Shown: positions 1 through 10,497 of the stretch, piece after piece
How positions within the stretch are numbered: position 1 is the stretch's first letter
Layout of the letters: each line of letters begins with the position of its first letter
Assembly (NCBI RefSeq): GCF_000620465.1
Contig: NZ_JIBE01000003.1
Location: 1,054,001 to 1,118,000 of the forward strand
Reading direction: 5' to 3'
Source: Ralstonia sp. UNC404CL21Col
Lineage (GTDB): Bacteria > Pseudomonadota > Gammaproteobacteria > Burkholderiales > Burkholderiaceae
DNA length: 64,000 nucleotides
Notes under the pieces: generated by a model
The model's input: only the letters and a program-made list of their open reading frames with translations
Databases searched by the model: none
Told to the model about the DNA's origin: nothing
Made by a program: the position numbers and the translations under genes

Positions 1-1187
1 TAGGAACGCATTTTCTCCTCGTTCGGATCCCTGATGCGCCGAGCATCCATCAACTCTGAGAATCGATCATTAACTGTATGGCGTAGAATATGTGGCGATA
101 TAAACGCAAGATGTGCGGGGTCGGCACAACGCAAGGTCCCGAATATCTTTGCCAGCCCCTTCGCCGAAAGGGGTTGTCCACAATATGGCCCCGGCCGATG
201 CGTAACTAGTAGAAATGCGTGGCGCTTTGCTGCTCTATAGTGACGTCGCTCGTTGAGTACATACTCAAAAATTTGCCGCGCGAGGGACTCGCTAACCGGC
301 AGACGACGATCCAATGTCTTCGCGACAGGTTGGTTGGCACGGGGATCCGTAGGATCGCCATGGCGCCGAGCAATCACCACTTCATTGCATTGGAAATCAA
401 AATCACTCACCTTTAAGGCCAACAGCTCCCCTGCCCGGATACCCAATTCGCCCAAAATACGAACAATCAACGCATTCCTGTTTTGAACGGTTTCAGAGAA
501 AGGATTAATTGAAGCCGTGGGCCTGATCAGCTCTGCCAGCGCCATCTGACTTGCCGAATCCAGTCCATGACGTGCCAGCGAAGGGCAGCGACGACGAGGT
601 TGCGGGCGACTACCAAGCAAGCACCCGATCATCTGCTCGAAGGTACGTTTGCCTGTCGACTCCGACTGTGGTGAAGACTCTAGGAGGTGGTTGCCAAGCC
701 ACCGCAAGTATTGAGCAATGTAGCTAAGCTTGATGTACTGCGTGCTCAGACCAACAGTACCGCTAGCCTTCGAGCTAACGGCGCGCACACTCTCCGTTCT
801 TCGCGACGTCCCGGGGACCTTGGGATAAGTTGGGGGAATGACTGCAGCATGAGCGACCGAGTATTCCCGAGCATCATGTCGAAGTTGGGTCGTGACACGT
901 AGCGACTCGATCTCGGCTCCCGTGAGGAATAGCCGAGTCAGAAAACGCTGTTCCAGATCAACATGCCTTACTTCTGCCCAAACCAGCAAGCCACGTATAG
1001 CACCCAGGGCCGCGAGCATCGTGTTCGGTGCCTTGCTTGCATTCCGTATCTGTGTTGTCACGAAAAGCGTGGCCATCGCATGGGGCACACCATCTTTCCC
1101 CAACAGCAACGGAAATCGCTCGCCATCCGCGAAAGTTACGATGCGTGTTCGTAACAGCTGGCGTGGAACCTCGCTCGCTTCGGACAT
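1..1187 (-). CDS. Site-specific tyrosine recombinase/integrase, 3' end outside window
   Basis: The minus strand is open from an ATG at 1187-1185 to the window edge, giving 395 codons with no stop. The C-terminal half shows tyrosine recombinase boxes: box I around GIRAGELLAL (catalytic Arg) and box II HILRHT (His-x-x-Arg). The nucleophilic Tyr must lie beyond position 1. The N-terminal half (starting MSEASEVPRQLL) has the look of the SAM-like DNA-binding part of large genomic-island integrases, such as those found in multi-recombinase cassettes. It would catalyse strand exchange in integration or excision of an element. Base composition is visibly less GC-rich than ssb next door, suggesting acquired DNA. 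It lies downstream of ssb in the same direction but beyond a terminator, so it is probably a separate unit. Class is confident; the exact subfamily (for example GmtY-like) is a guess. Confidence 0.85.
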   Translation of the reverse strand, partial: MSEASEVPRQLLRTRIVTFADGERFPLLLGKDGVPHAMATLFVTTQIRNASKAPNTMLAALGAIRGLLVWAEVRHVDLEQRFLTRLFLTGAEIESLRVTTQLRHDAREYSVAHAAVIPPTYPKVPGTSRRTESVRAVSSKASGTVGLSTQYIKLSYIAQYLRWLGNHLLESSPQSESTGKRTFEQMIGCLLGSRPQPRRRCPSLARHGLDSASQMALAELIRPTASINPFSETVQNRNALIVRILGELGIRAGELLALKVSDFDFQCNEVVIARRHGDPTDPRANQPVAKTLDRRLPVSESLARQIFEYVLNERRHYRAAKRHAFLLVTHRPGPYCGQPLSAKGLAKIFGTLRCADPAHLAFISPHILRHTVNDRFSELMDARRIRDPNEEKMRS

Positions 1188-1272
1188 TGGCTGCCCCTTG
1201 CAAACGTAACGGTTCTCTACGGTGGCAAATAAACCACCAGATTTCAAGTAAATCTGACGTAGACAAAAGTAC

Positions 1273-1310
1273 ACAAGCCCGCAGGACGCGGGCTTGTGAG
1301 TAATTTTTTA
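1273..1310 (-). terminator. Intrinsic terminator downstream of ssb
   Basis: A perfect 10-bp stem (1273-1282 with 1288-1297) around a 5-nt loop lies after the ssb stop. On the minus strand it is followed by GTACTTTT. On the plus strand it is followed by GAGTAATTTTTT, so it could work in both directions. It separates ssb from the integrase gene. Confidence 0.75.
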
Positions 1311-1331
1311 CAAAAACAATAGAGGTGGAAA

Positions 1332-1880
1332 TTAGAACGGAATATCGTCGTCCATATCCTCGAAGCCATTCGACGGTGCCGGCTGACGACGTGCACCGCC
1401 GCCCTGGCCGCCGCCTTCGCCGCCGCGCGAGTAGCCACCGGCTTGGCCTTGACCTTGGCTGCGACCACCGCCGTAACCACCGCCACCGCCGCCTTCACCG
1501 CCACGCGAGTAGCCGCCACCGCCACCCCCGCTGCCGCCGCCCTCACCACCGCGGGCGCCGAGCATCTGCATCTGGTCTGCGACGATCTCGGTGCTGTATT
1601 GCTTCTGGCCGTCCTTTTCCCATTGACGGGTCTTGAGGCGCCCTTCGATGTAGACCGACGAACCCTTCTTCAGGTATTCGCCCGCAATTTCGGCCAGACG
1701 GCCGAAGAAGGCGATGCGGTGCCACTCGGTGGCTTCCTTCATTTCGCCGCTGGCCTTGTCCTTGTAGCGGTCGGTGGTGGCCACGCGGATGTTGGTGACC
1801 GCGTCGCCGCTGGGCATGTAACGCGTTTCCGGATCGGCACCGAGATTGCCGACGATGATGACTTTGTTGACGGACGCCAT
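1332..1880 (-). CDS. ssb: Single-stranded DNA-binding protein SSB
   Basis: This is a 182-residue SSB that coats single-stranded DNA as a tetramer in replication, recombination and repair. Residues 1-110 form the OB-fold, starting [14 protein letters not shown] and including the TEWHRI and EGRLKTRQW segments. Residues 111-170 are a Gly/Arg/Gln-rich disordered linker. The last residues, DMDDDIPF, are the acidic tip that docks partner proteins. The length is usual for proteobacterial SSB. In this neighbourhood uvrA also lies close by, an arrangement seen in many proteobacteria, though here an MFS gene separates them. The low-complexity linker leaves several other frames open, and these are artefacts. 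Confidence 0.97.
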   Translation of the reverse strand: MASVNKVIIVGNLGADPETRYMPSGDAVTNIRVATTDRYKDKASGEMKEATEWHRIAFFGRLAEIAGEYLKKGSSVYIEGRLKTRQWEKDGQKQYSTEIVADQMQMLGARGGEGGGSGGGGGGYSRGGEGGGGGGYGGGRSQGQGQAGGYSRGGEGGGQGGGARRQPAPSNGFEDMDDDIPF

Positions 1881-1968
1881 GATGAGTTTCCGAAGGTAAT
1901 TGAAGGGATGCCGCCGTAAAGGGCTAACGAAAAAAAGCCGACTGAAAGTGTAGCGCTGAATGCCGACC

Positions 1969-3174
1969 CTAGTGCCGACGCAACGCCGGCATCTGCATGG
2001 GGCTGGCGATTATAAGCCACGCAAAAGCCAGTGCGGCACAGGTCAAAAATACCGCATGCTGCCCCGCGTGCAGCAGAATCCAGCCGCCGCCCGCACCGCC
2101 CGCAAACAGGCCCAGCGCCTGCGTCGTGTTGTACACGCCCATGGCCGCGCCCTTGCGCACGCCCGGCGCGTACTTCGACACCAGCGACGGTTGCGACGCC
2201 TCCAGCACGTTGAAGCCGAGGAAGTAGACGAGCAGCGCAATCGCCAGCGCGGCGAGCGTCGGATTCACTTCGCCCAGTGCCAGCTGCGCCACCATCACCA
2301 GCGCCACGGCAGACAGCAGCACCACCTTCATCTTGCCGCGCTTCTCGGCGGCAATGATGGCCGGCACCATCAGCACGAACGACACGCCCATCACCGGCAG
2401 GTAGATCTTCCAGTGCGAATCGACGGGCAGGCCGGCGGCTTCCAGCATATGCGGCAGCACGACGAACAACGCCGTCTGCGTGGCGTGCAGGGCGAACACG
2501 CCAAAGTTCAGGCGCAGCAGTTCAGGGTTGCGCAGGACTTCTCGGAACGGCGCTTTCACATGCTCCGGCGGACGCGGCGGGTTGGGCACCACCCACAGCA
2601 CCACGCCGATGGCGACGATGGCCAGCACGCCAATCGCCGTGAACATGCCCGGCATACCGACCCAGCGGAAGATGACCGGCGCACTCACGATGGCCACGGC
2701 AAACGACAGGCCGATGCTGCCGCCGATCATGGCCATGGCCTTGGTGCGATGCTCCTCGCGCGTGAGGTCGGCCACGAAGGCGATCACCGCCGACGAGATC
2801 GCGCCCGCACCCTGGATAGCCCGCCCCACCGCGATGCCCGCGACGCTGTGCGAAAACGCCGCCACCAGGCTGCCCACCGCAAAAATCACCAGCCCCGTCA
2901 CGATGACGGGCTTGCGTCCGAAGCGATCCGACAGCCAGCCGTACGGGATATAGAGCACCGCCTGCGTGAGGCCGTACACGCCGATGGCGAAAGCGACGAG
3001 CTGAGTGTTGTTGCCGTCGGGCAGCGTTTTCGCGAACACCGCGAAGACCGGCATGATCATGAACAAACCCAACATGCGCAGCGCGAAGATGCCGGCCAGC
3101 GAGGCGGCCGCACGCAGCTCAAGGCCGTTCATGCGGCCGGAGGCGGAAGTCATGGATGGGGAAGCGGAAGACAT
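1969..3174 (-). CDS. MFS transporter (12-TM, YajR-like)
   Basis: A 401-residue polytopic protein of the major facilitator superfamily, expected in the inner membrane. About twelve hydrophobic segments are visible. The loop after TM2 carries the family motif A as [13 protein letters not shown], and TM1 reads [16 protein letters not shown], as in YajR-type exporters. The substrate cannot be told from sequence. I start at ATG 3174 (MSSASPS) because the 60 residues upstream in frame are not membrane-like and overlap the region in front of uvrA. It is divergent from uvrA with about 200 bp between them, and is followed by ssb after 88 bp in the same direction. Confidence 0.88.
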   Translation of the reverse strand: MSSASPSMTSASGRMNGLELRAAASLAGIFALRMLGLFMIMPVFAVFAKTLPDGNNTQLVAFAIGVYGLTQAVLYIPYGWLSDRFGRKPVIVTGLVIFAVGSLVAAFSHSVAGIAVGRAIQGAGAISSAVIAFVADLTREEHRTKAMAMIGGSIGLSFAVAIVSAPVIFRWVGMPGMFTAIGVLAIVAIGVVLWVVPNPPRPPEHVKAPFREVLRNPELLRLNFGVFALHATQTALFVVLPHMLEAAGLPVDSHWKIYLPVMGVSFVLMVPAIIAAEKRGKMKVVLLSAVALVMVAQLALGEVNPTLAALAIALLVYFLGFNVLEASQPSLVSKYAPGVRKGAAMGVYNTTQALGLFAGGAGGGWILLHAGQHAVFLTCAALAFAWLIIASPMQMPALRRH

Positions 3175-3374
3175 GGTGCGGAAACCGCCGCGAAAACCCG
3201 GAAGAAAAGCGGCGACAAGAACACTTGAACGACTCTGCAGATTGCCCCATCTGGGAGCAGATACCAGCAAAACCGAAGTTCGGTATATTAGCAGGCTTAC
3301 CCTTTTCCACCCCTCCGCCGATTGCCGCAGGCGGTCCGCACCCCGACGCCGCATTCAGCTGCACTCAGCCGCAC

Positions 3375-6239
3375 ATGGACGAAATCAAGATTCGTGGGGC
3401 CCGTACCCACAACCTGAAGAACATCAACCTCGATCTGCCGCGCAACCAGCTGATCGTGATCACCGGGCTTTCGGGGTCGGGCAAGTCGTCGCTCGCGTTC
3501 GACACGCTGTATGCGGAGGGGCAGCGGCGCTACGTGGAATCGCTGTCGGCGTATGCCCGGCAGTTTCTGCAACTGATGGAAAAGCCCGACGTCGACCTGA
3601 TCGAAGGTCTGTCGCCGGCCATTTCCATCGAGCAGAAGGCCACCAGCCACAACCCGCGCTCGACGGTGGGCACCGTCACCGAAATCCACGACTACCTGCG
3701 CCTGCTGTATGCGCGCGCCGGTACGCCTTACTGCCCCGATCACGGCCAGCCGCTCGAAGCGCAAAGCGTGTCGCAAATGGTGGATGCCGTGCTGGCGCTG
3801 CCGGCCGACACCAAGCTGATGATCCTGGCGCCCGTGGTGGCCAACCGCAAGGGCGAGCACGTTGACCTGTTTGAGGCGATGCAGGCGCAGGGTTTCGTGC
3901 GCTTTCGCATCCGCTCGGGGGGCGGCACGGCGCACGAGGCCGAGGCCAAGGTCTACGAAGTCGACAACCTGCCCAAGCTCAAGAAGAACGACAAGCACTC
4001 GATCGAGGTCGTGGTCGACCGCGTGAAGGTCAACCCGGAACTCAAGCAGCGTCTGGCCGAATCGTTCGAAACCGCGCTGCGCCTGGCCGATGGCCGCGCC
4101 ATCGCGCTGGAGATGGATACAGGCAAGGAGCACGGCTTCAGCTCCAAGTTCGCCTGCCCGATCTGCTCGTATTCGCTGCAGGAGCTGGAGCCGCGGCTGT
4201 TCTCGTTCAACAACCCGATGGGCGCGTGCCCGCACTGCGACGGCCTGGGCCAGATCACGTTCTTCGATCCGAAGCGCGTGGTGGCATTTCCGAATCTGTC
4301 GCTGGCCTCGGGTGCGATCAAGGGCTGGGACCGCCGCAATCAGTTCTATTTCCAGATGCTGCAGAGCCTGGCGGCGTTCTACGACGTCGACATCGATGTT
4401 GCGTTTGAAGACCTGCCGGCCGAAATCCAGCAGATCGTGCTGCACGGCTCGGGCAAGCAGCAGATTCCGTTCACATACATCAACGAGCGCGGCAAGACCA
4501 CGGTGCGCGAACACGCGTTCGAGGGGATCATTCCCAACCTGGAGCGGCGCTACAAAGAGACAGACTCCATCGCCGTGCGCGAGGAGCTGGCCAAGTACCA
4601 GAACAACCAGCCCTGCCCCGAGTGCCACGGCACCCGCCTGCGCCGCGAGGCCCGCTTCGTCAAGATCGGCGAGGCCGACCAGGCGCGCGGCATCTACGAA
4701 ATCAACGGCTGGCCGCTGCGCGATGCGCTCACGTATTTCCTGACGCTGAACATGCACGGCGCCAAGCGCGAGATTGCCGACAAGATCGTCAAGGAAATCA
4801 CCGCGCGGCTGAACTTCCTGAACAACGTCGGGCTCGATTACCTGTCGCTGGAGCGCAGCGCCGATACGCTTTCGGGCGGCGAGGCGCAGCGCATCCGGTT
4901 GGCGTCGCAGATCGGCTCGGGGCTGACCGGCGTGATGTACGTGCTGGACGAGCCATCCATCGGCCTGCACCAACGCGACAACGATCGGCTGATCGGCACG
5001 CTCAAGCACCTGCGCGATCTCGGTAATTCGGTGCTGGTGGTGGAGCACGATGAAGACATGATCCGCGCGTCGGACTATGTGGTGGACATCGGCCCCGGCG
5101 CTGGCGTGCACGGGGGTCAGATCATCGCCGAGGGCACGCCCAAGCAGGTCGAGCAATCGCCGGCGTCGCTGACGGGCGACTACTTGTCGGGCAAGCGCCG
5201 CATCGAGGTGCCCAAGCAGCGCACAGCGCCGGACGAGGAGCGCTGGCTGCGCATCATCAACGCCAGCGGCAATAACCTGAAGAACGTGTCGGCCGATATT
5301 CCGATCGGGCTGCTGACGTGCATCACGGGCGTGTCCGGCTCGGGCAAGTCGACGCTCATCAACGACACGCTGTACCACGCGGTGGCGCGCCATCTGTATG
5401 GCTCGACGCCGGAGCCGGCAGCGCACGATCGCATCGACGGGCTCGAGCATTTCGACAAGGTCATCAACGTCGACCAATCGCCGATTGGCCGCACGCCGCG
5501 CTCGAACCCGGCCACCTACACGGGCCTGTTCACGCCGATCCGCGAGCTGTTTGCCGGCGTGCCGTCGGCCAAGGAGCGCGGGTATGACCCGGGCCGCTTC
5601 TCGTTCAACGTCAAGGGCGGCCGCTGCGAAGCATGCCAGGGCGACGGCGTGCTGAAGGTCGAGATGCACTTCCTGCCCGACGTGTACGTGCCGTGCGACG
5701 TGTGCCACGGCAAGCGCTACAACCGCGAAACGCTGGAAGTGCTCTACAAGGGCAAGAACATCACCGAAGTGCTGGAGATGACGGTGGAGCAGGCGCACGA
5801 GTTCTTTGCGCCGGTGCCGGTGGTGCGCCGCAAGCTGCAGACGCTGCTGGATGTGGGCCTGGGCTACATCCGCCTGGGGCAATCCGCGACGACGCTGTCG
5901 GGCGGTGAAGCGCAGCGCGTGAAGCTGTCGCTCGAGCTGTCGAAACGCGACACGGGCCGCACCCTGTACATCCTGGACGAGCCGACCACCGGCCTGCACT
6001 TCCACGATATCGAGCTGCTGCTGAAGGTCATCTACAAGCTGCGCGACCACGGCAATACGATCGTGATCATCGAGCACAACCTCGACGTGATCAAAACGGC
6101 GGACTGGCTGCTCGACCTGGGCCCCGAAGGCGGCGCGGGCGGCGGACAGATCATTGCCAAAGGCACGCCCGAGGATGTGGCCAAGAGCAAGGCGAGCTTT
6201 ACCGGCAAGTACCTCGCGCCGCTGCTGAAGCGGAAGTAA
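3375..6239 (+). CDS. uvrA: Excinuclease ABC subunit A
   Basis: A 954-residue ATPase that recognises DNA damage with UvrB in nucleotide excision repair. It shows duplicated ABC modules: Walker [10 protein letters not shown] near residue 31 and GVSGSGKST in the second half. Each half has an LSGGEAQR signature and a D-box/Walker B ([20 protein letters not shown]). Two zinc-binding CxxC pairs appear, CPIC...CPHC and CEAC...CDVC. I start at ATG 3375 ([14 protein letters not shown]), the canonical N-terminus; the longer in-frame extension is not conserved-looking. I did not find a convincing LexA box in front. A terminator follows directly. Confidence 0.98.
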   Translation: MDEIKIRGARTHNLKNINLDLPRNQLIVITGLSGSGKSSLAFDTLYAEGQRRYVESLSAYARQFLQLMEKPDVDLIEGLSPAISIEQKATSHNPRSTVGTVTEIHDYLRLLYARAGTPYCPDHGQPLEAQSVSQMVDAVLALPADTKLMILAPVVANRKGEHVDLFEAMQAQGFVRFRIRSGGGTAHEAEAKVYEVDNLPKLKKNDKHSIEVVVDRVKVNPELKQRLAESFETALRLADGRAIALEMDTGKEHGFSSKFACPICSYSLQELEPRLFSFNNPMGACPHCDGLGQITFFDPKRVVAFPNLSLASGAIKGWDRRNQFYFQMLQSLAAFYDVDIDVAFEDLPAEIQQIVLHGSGKQQIPFTYINERGKTTVREHAFEGIIPNLERRYKETDSIAVREELAKYQNNQPCPECHGTRLRREARFVKIGEADQARGIYEINGWPLRDALTYFLTLNMHGAKREIADKIVKEITARLNFLNNVGLDYLSLERSADTLSGGEAQRIRLASQIGSGLTGVMYVLDEPSIGLHQRDNDRLIGTLKHLRDLGNSVLVVEHDEDMIRASDYVVDIGPGAGVHGGQIIAEGTPKQVEQSPASLTGDYLSGKRRIEVPKQRTAPDEERWLRIINASGNNLKNVSADIPIGLLTCITGVSGSGKSTLINDTLYHAVARHLYGSTPEPAAHDRIDGLEHFDKVINVDQSPIGRTPRSNPATYTGLFTPIRELFAGVPSAKERGYDPGRFSFNVKGGRCEACQGDGVLKVEMHFLPDVYVPCDVCHGKRYNRETLEVLYKGKNITEVLEMTVEQAHEFFAPVPVVRRKLQTLLDVGLGYIRLGQSATTLSGGEAQRVKLSLELSKRDTGRTLYILDEPTTGLHFHDIELLLKVIYKLRDHGNTIVIIEHNLDVIKTADWLLDLGPEGGAGGGQIIAKGTPEDVAKSKASFTGKYLAPLLKRK

Positions 6240-6260
6240 GCGACCTCCTTTTCGGCAACA

Positions 6261-6290
6261 AAAAAGCGCAGCTTCGGCTGCGCTTTCTGT
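6261..6290 (+). terminator. Bidirectional terminator between uvrA and the convergent transporter gene
   Basis: The stem AAAGCGCAGC (6263-6272), a TTCG tetraloop and GCTGCGCTTT (6277-6286) have A-runs on the left and T-runs on the right. This suits termination of both uvrA and the convergent gene ending at 6308. Confidence 0.85.
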
Positions 6291-6307
6291 TGGGGCGACG
6301 CTGCCCC

Positions 6308-7984
6308 TCAGTGGCCGGCAGGCGCCGCCTCGGTGCCCACCTCGTCCGCATCCTTCATGCGACTGCGATTCAACGCGCCGGCCTCATCCAGGACCGGATA
6401 CGCGGCTGCGCAGAACAACGAATTCAATCGCTTGAAATCGCTGATGATGTCCAGATGCAGCGAACTGGTCTCGATGCTCTCGGCCGTCTGCGCAGAGATC
6501 CGCGTCAGGTGACTGCGCGAGTAGCGTTTCTCCAGATCGCGGAAGTGCGCCTTTTCCAGCATCAGCTTCTGCGCGCTGCGCAGGTCGCCCGTGAGAAACA
6601 CCGACAGCGCCAGCTTGAGGTTCGTGACCAGGCGCCCGTGCATGTCTTCCAGCTCTTCCATGCCGGCCTCGGAAAAGGCCAGCTTGTGTGCGATCTTCTT
6701 CTCGCGCACGTCCTGGAGCATGCGGTCGAGAATGTCGCCGGCGTGCTCGAGGTTGATGGTCAGCGAAATGATGTCGGCCCAGCGCTTGCCCTCGCGCGCG
6801 TCCAGCGCTTCGTGGCTCAGCTGCGTGAGATAGAGCTTGATGGCGGTGTAGAGCGCATCGACCTCGTCGTCGATCGCACGGGTGGTCTGCAGCAGGCGCA
6901 CATCGTTGGTCTTGAGCACGCGCAGGGTGTTGTCGAGCATGTGTTCAACGCGATCGCCGATGCGCAGCACCTCGCGCGCCGCGTTGCCCAGCGCCAACGT
7001 TGGCGTAGCCAGCGCAGAGGGATCGAGATAGCGCGGCGCAACCAGATCGTCGATATGCGCACCGCCCGGCAGGATGCGGGCGCACAGTCGCGCCATCGCT
7101 TCGGTAAAGCCGATCAGCAGCACCGCCAGCGCGACGTTGAACACAACATGAAACGCCACGACCACGTGCTGCGGCGCCACGCCCGCGTGCGGCGCCCACG
7201 CTGCCAGTGTGTCCAGGAACGGCAGCGCCAGCGCCGCGCCCAGCATGCGCGACAGCAAGTTGCCCAGTGTTGCGCGGCGCGCGGCCTGGCTCGATGACGG
7301 TGTGGTCGCCAACGCGGCCACGGCACTGCCGATGTTTGCGCCCAGCACAATCGCAAAGGCCACCTTGACCGACACCGCGGCCGATGCCGCCAGCGTCGCG
7401 CAGAACAGCACGACGGCCAGACTCGAATAGCACAGCAGCGTGAGCACCGCGCCAATCAGCATGTTCAGACCGGTGTCTGACGAGATGGAACCCAACAGCA
7501 CGCGCAGCGCATTGGCTTCCACCATCGGGCTCGACGCGATCGAGATCAGCTCCAGCGCCATCATGATCAGCCCCAGGCCGATCAGCACCCGCCCAAAGTG
7601 CCCCACCGCGCTGCCCTTGCGCGACAGATGCAGGATCACGCCAAAGAAGATCAGCAACGGCGACAGCCACGACAGGTCCAGCGCAAACACCTGCGCCATG
7701 ATGGCCGTGCCCACGTTGGCGCCCAGCAAAATCGCCAGCGCCGACGACACGCCCATCAGCCCCTGCGCAACAAACGCCCCGACGATGGTGGCCGTCGCAT
7801 TACTGCTCTGCACAAGGCACGTCACGCCGATGCCGGCCAGCAGCGCAGAGAACCGGTTCGAGACGCTGCGCGACAGCAGGCGACGCAAGTCCGCGCCATA
7901 GAGGCGCAACATGCCGACCTTGACGGTCTGCGTGCCCCACACCAACAGGGCGACGCCGGAAAGCAGCTTAAGCAGGGTGATCAT
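6308..7984 (-). CDS. Na/Pi cotransporter family protein with C-terminal PhoU-like domain
   Basis: A 558-residue membrane protein. Its N-terminal ~310 residues carry two repeats of the Na/Pi-cotransporter (NptA/PhoU-fusion) domain, with the QSSNATATIVGAF segment equivalent to the family's QSS motif and a second copy around LCYSSLAVVLF. The remaining ~230 residues are helical and charged, as in PhoU-like domains (LEHAGDILDRML). The family moves inorganic phosphate with sodium; whether this member imports or exports is unknown. It is followed after 19 bp on the same strand side by the LysE gene, whose start lies upstream, so the two may be co-transcribed. Confidence 0.88.
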   Translation of the reverse strand: MITLLKLLSGVALLVWGTQTVKVGMLRLYGADLRRLLSRSVSNRFSALLAGIGVTCLVQSSNATATIVGAFVAQGLMGVSSALAILLGANVGTAIMAQVFALDLSWLSPLLIFFGVILHLSRKGSAVGHFGRVLIGLGLIMMALELISIASSPMVEANALRVLLGSISSDTGLNMLIGAVLTLLCYSSLAVVLFCATLAASAAVSVKVAFAIVLGANIGSAVAALATTPSSSQAARRATLGNLLSRMLGAALALPFLDTLAAWAPHAGVAPQHVVVAFHVVFNVALAVLLIGFTEAMARLCARILPGGAHIDDLVAPRYLDPSALATPTLALGNAAREVLRIGDRVEHMLDNTLRVLKTNDVRLLQTTRAIDDEVDALYTAIKLYLTQLSHEALDAREGKRWADIISLTINLEHAGDILDRMLQDVREKKIAHKLAFSEAGMEELEDMHGRLVTNLKLALSVFLTGDLRSAQKLMLEKAHFRDLEKRYSRSHLTRISAQTAESIETSSLHLDIISDFKRLNSLFCAAAYPVLDEAGALNRSRMKDADEVGTEAAPAGH

Positions 7985-8003
7985 CGATGCCGTTCTGTCT
8001 TGC

Positions 8004-8624
8004 TTATTTGGTCAGGGCCACGCGCAGGCCCAGCCCGATGAAAATACAGCCGCTCACCCGGTCGAGCCACAGCGACGCGCGTGGCGTGCGGCGCATCCAA
8101 CCGCCCAGCGCCGCCGCGCACCAGCCGTAGATGCTGAACACGACGATGGTCTGCGCCATGAACACGCCGCCCAGCAGCAACATCTGCAGCGCTGCGTGGC
8201 CCGCCTGCGCATCAACAAACTGCGGCAGGAACACCACGAAGAACAACGTCACCTTCGGGTTGAGCAGATTGGCGAAGACGCTCTGGCGATACACGCGCCA
8301 CAGGTCGGGTGCCGCCTGCGGTCCAGCAGGATTCAGGCCGACGCCGCCCTTGCTGCGCAGTGCCTGGACGCCCAGCCAGATCAGGTACGCGGCGCCCAGC
8401 CAACGAATCGCCTGGAACGCCACCGGGGACGACTGCAGCACGGCGGCCAGCCCGAGCGCCGCCAGCGTCGTATGAAAGAGGCACCCTGACGCAAAGCCAG
8501 CCGCAGCCGACAACCCGGCCTTGCGACCCTGGCTGGCACCGCGCGCGATGACCTGAAGGTTGTCCGGCCCCGGCATCACGGTGATCGCGATCGAGGTCAG
8601 CAGAAACAGCACTACGTGTGGCAT
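8004..8624 (-). CDS. LysE/RhtB family amino-acid exporter
   Basis: A 206-residue, six-TM protein of the LysE/RhtB family, which exports amino acids or related metabolites across the inner membrane. The N-terminal motif ITVMPGPDNL and the central NPKVTLFFVVFLPQFV segment are family hallmarks. I prefer the ATG at 8624 (MPHVVLF) over an upstream one 13 codons earlier, because a GGGAG Shine-Dalgarno stands just before it and the family begins right at TM1. The substrate is not predictable. It lies upstream of the Na/Pi transporter gene in the same orientation. Confidence 0.9.
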   Translation of the reverse strand: MPHVVLFLLTSIAITVMPGPDNLQVIARGASQGRKAGLSAAAGFASGCLFHTTLAALGLAAVLQSSPVAFQAIRWLGAAYLIWLGVQALRSKGGVGLNPAGPQAAPDLWRVYRQSVFANLLNPKVTLFFVVFLPQFVDAQAGHAALQMLLLGGVFMAQTIVVFSIYGWCAAALGGWMRRTPRASLWLDRVSGCIFIGLGLRVALTK

Positions 8625-8748
8625 CGACGTCTCCCGGTGTGCGCCGAAAATGGAAAGGCTCATGCTACTGCGCGCGGCAGTAGAACGTCATATTTTTGTC
8701 ACATGAATGTATGCGGCTAGCGCATCACGCCACGTCGTTGCCGGCCGC

Positions 8749-9357
8749 TCAGTGACCGTCGAAGCGGCAGACCGTGAAGAGCGGCAGACCGCCTTCGATC
8801 AGCAATTGCGAGCCGCCCAGTTCGGGCAGGTCGACAATCGCGGCGCCCTCCACCACCGTCGCGCCGAGTCGCTCCAGCAGGCGCTTGCCGGCCATCATGG
8901 TGCCGCCGGTGGCGATGAGATCGTCGATCAACAAGACGCGGTCGCCGGGCTTGCAGGCATCGGCATGGATTTCCACCGTCGCGCTGCCGTATTCGAGCAT
9001 GTACTCCTCGGCCACCGTGTTGAACGGCAGCTTGCCTTTCTTGCGGATCGGCACGAAGCCCAGGTTCAGCTCGTACGCCACGATCGAGCCGAGGATGAAC
9101 CCGCGCGCATCGATGCCCGCCACCAGGTTCAGCCCCTGCCCCATGTAGCGATGGACGAACACGTCCACCAGCACGCGCAGGCTCTTTGGGTCCTGCAGCA
9201 GCGGCGTGATGTCGCGAAACATCACCCCGGCCTGCGGCCAATCCGGCACCGTGCGGATCCGGTCACGCAGGTAGCGCGACACATCGCCCAGTTCGGTGGA
9301 CGCGGGAACGGACGACGGCGTCAGCAGCGCCGCCTGGTGATGAGGGACTTGGCTCAT
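8749..9357 (-). CDS. apt: Adenine phosphoribosyltransferase
   Basis: A 202-residue cytosolic enzyme converting adenine plus PRPP to AMP in purine salvage. The PRPP-binding loop [14 protein letters not shown], the IDARGF motif and the RDITPLL segment are typical of Apt. The protein is about 20 residues longer at the N-terminus than E. coli Apt; the start could be further in, since the conserved part begins near [12 protein letters not shown]. It is a single-gene unit, divergent from the DJ-1/PfpI gene that follows. Confidence 0.95.
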   Translation of the reverse strand: MSQVPHHQAALLTPSSVPASTELGDVSRYLRDRIRTVPDWPQAGVMFRDITPLLQDPKSLRVLVDVFVHRYMGQGLNLVAGIDARGFILGSIVAYELNLGFVPIRKKGKLPFNTVAEEYMLEYGSATVEIHADACKPGDRVLLIDDLIATGGTMMAGKRLLERLGATVVEGAAIVDLPELGGSQLLIEGGLPLFTVCRFDGH

Positions 9358-9465
9358 GGCAAAAACAGGAAAGCAGGAAACGTGGTCTGCGGTAATGGGC
9401 TACCACCCGGGCCGATTGGCGCCAAACCACAATGGGGAAACCGCAACCATACAGGAGACACGGCG

Positions 9466-10044
9466 ATGGCAAAGAAAATTCTGATGCTGGTTGGCGACTA
9501 CGTCGAGGACTACGAGGTCATGGTGCCTTTCCAGGCGCTGCTGATGGTCGGCCACACGGTGCACGCTGTCTGCCCGGACAAGCGCGCCGGCGATTCCGTG
9601 GCGACCGCCGTCCACGATTTCGAAGACGCACAGACGTACTCCGAAAAACCCGGCCATCGCTTCACCCTCAACGCCACGTTTGCCGACGTCGACCCGGCCA
9701 CGTACGACGCACTCGTCGTGCCCGGGGGTCGGGCGCCCGAATACCTGCGGCTGACTGCCCGCGTGCTGGAGGTCGTGCGTCACTTCTTCCAGGCGGACAA
9801 GCCCGTCGCCGCGATCTGCCACGGTGCCCAGTTGCTGTCGGCGGCGGGCGTGCTGGAAGGCAAGACGTGTTCCGCCTATCCGGCATGTGGCCCGGAAGTC
9901 ACGGCCGCAGGCGGCACGTTCAAGGACATCCCCGTCGACCAGGCGCACACCGACGGCAAGCTCGTCACGGCGCCCGCGTGGCCGGCACATCCGGCCTGGT
10001 TGGCGCAGTTTCTTGAAGTCCTGGGCACGCGGGTTCTACACTGA
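9466..10044 (+). CDS. DJ-1/PfpI family protein
   Basis: A 192-residue class I glutamine-amidotransferase-like fold protein of the DJ-1/PfpI family. The nucleophile-elbow cysteine is in [10 protein letters not shown], and an acidic partner is in the N-terminal YVEDYEV stretch. Members include deglycases, chaperones and intracellular proteases, so the actual reaction is unknown. The ATG at 9466 follows the purine-rich CAGGAG at 9452. It is divergent from apt with a 108-bp gap and followed by a small RHH gene after 39 bp. Confidence 0.88.
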   Translation: MAKKILMLVGDYVEDYEVMVPFQALLMVGHTVHAVCPDKRAGDSVATAVHDFEDAQTYSEKPGHRFTLNATFADVDPATYDALVVPGGRAPEYLRLTARVLEVVRHFFQADKPVAAICHGAQLLSAAGVLEGKTCSAYPACGPEVTAAGGTFKDIPVDQAHTDGKLVTAPAWPAHPAWLAQFLEVLGTRVLH

Positions 10045-10083
10045 CTCGGTTGCCCGCACGCCGGGCACTCCAGGAGCCCGGCC

Positions 10084-10488
10084 ATGTGCGAAATCTTCAT
10101 CCGCGCCAATCCCCATTCGTACGACAGCCTCGCGCGCTCGCTCCGCCTGCACGGCGTGGCGACCAGCGTGCGGCTGGAATGCCTGTTCTGGGAGGTGCTC
10201 GAAGAGATCGGCCAGCGCGACGGCCTGACGGTCAACCAGCTCATCAGCAAACTCTATGACGAGCTGTTGGAGCGACGCGGCGAGGTGGCGAATTTCGCGT
10301 CGTTCCTGCGCGTCTGCTGCCTGCGCTATCTGATGCTGCAGCAGGACGGGCGCATTCCCGCCGATACACGGGTGTCGATCAGTTCGCTCGACGCCGCAGC
10401 GGTGCTCGATGGCCTGCCGCCCAACTTGGCCGATACCCCGCCGCCGCGCCGCTCGCGGGGGCCGCTGCTCGAAGCGCTCGTCAAGTAA
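10084..10488 (+). CDS. Ribbon-helix-helix domain protein
   Basis: A 134-residue protein starting MCEIFIRANPHSYDS. It resembles the RHH_4 family: a short beta strand (ATSVRLECLFWEVL) followed by helices (TVNQLISKLYDEL). RHH proteins usually bind DNA as dimers, but no operator or toxin partner is seen here. The C-terminal 30 residues are proline- and arginine-rich. It ends 10 bp before the convergent kef-type gene. Confidence 0.75.
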   Translation: MCEIFIRANPHSYDSLARSLRLHGVATSVRLECLFWEVLEEIGQRDGLTVNQLISKLYDELLERRGEVANFASFLRVCCLRYLMLQQDGRIPADTRVSISSLDAAAVLDGLPPNLADTPPPRRSRGPLLEALVK

Positions 10489-10497
10489 GCCCGCGCA

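Noticed and set aside
3175-3374. LexA/SOS box upstream of uvrA
   Set aside because: CTGGGAGCAGATACCAG looks similar but has an 11-base spacer and poor centre, so it does not meet the CTG-N10-CAG pattern.
3297-6077. Minus-strand frame of 926 codons inside uvrA
   Set aside because: Shadow frame of a high-GC gene; uvrA on the plus strand is certain.
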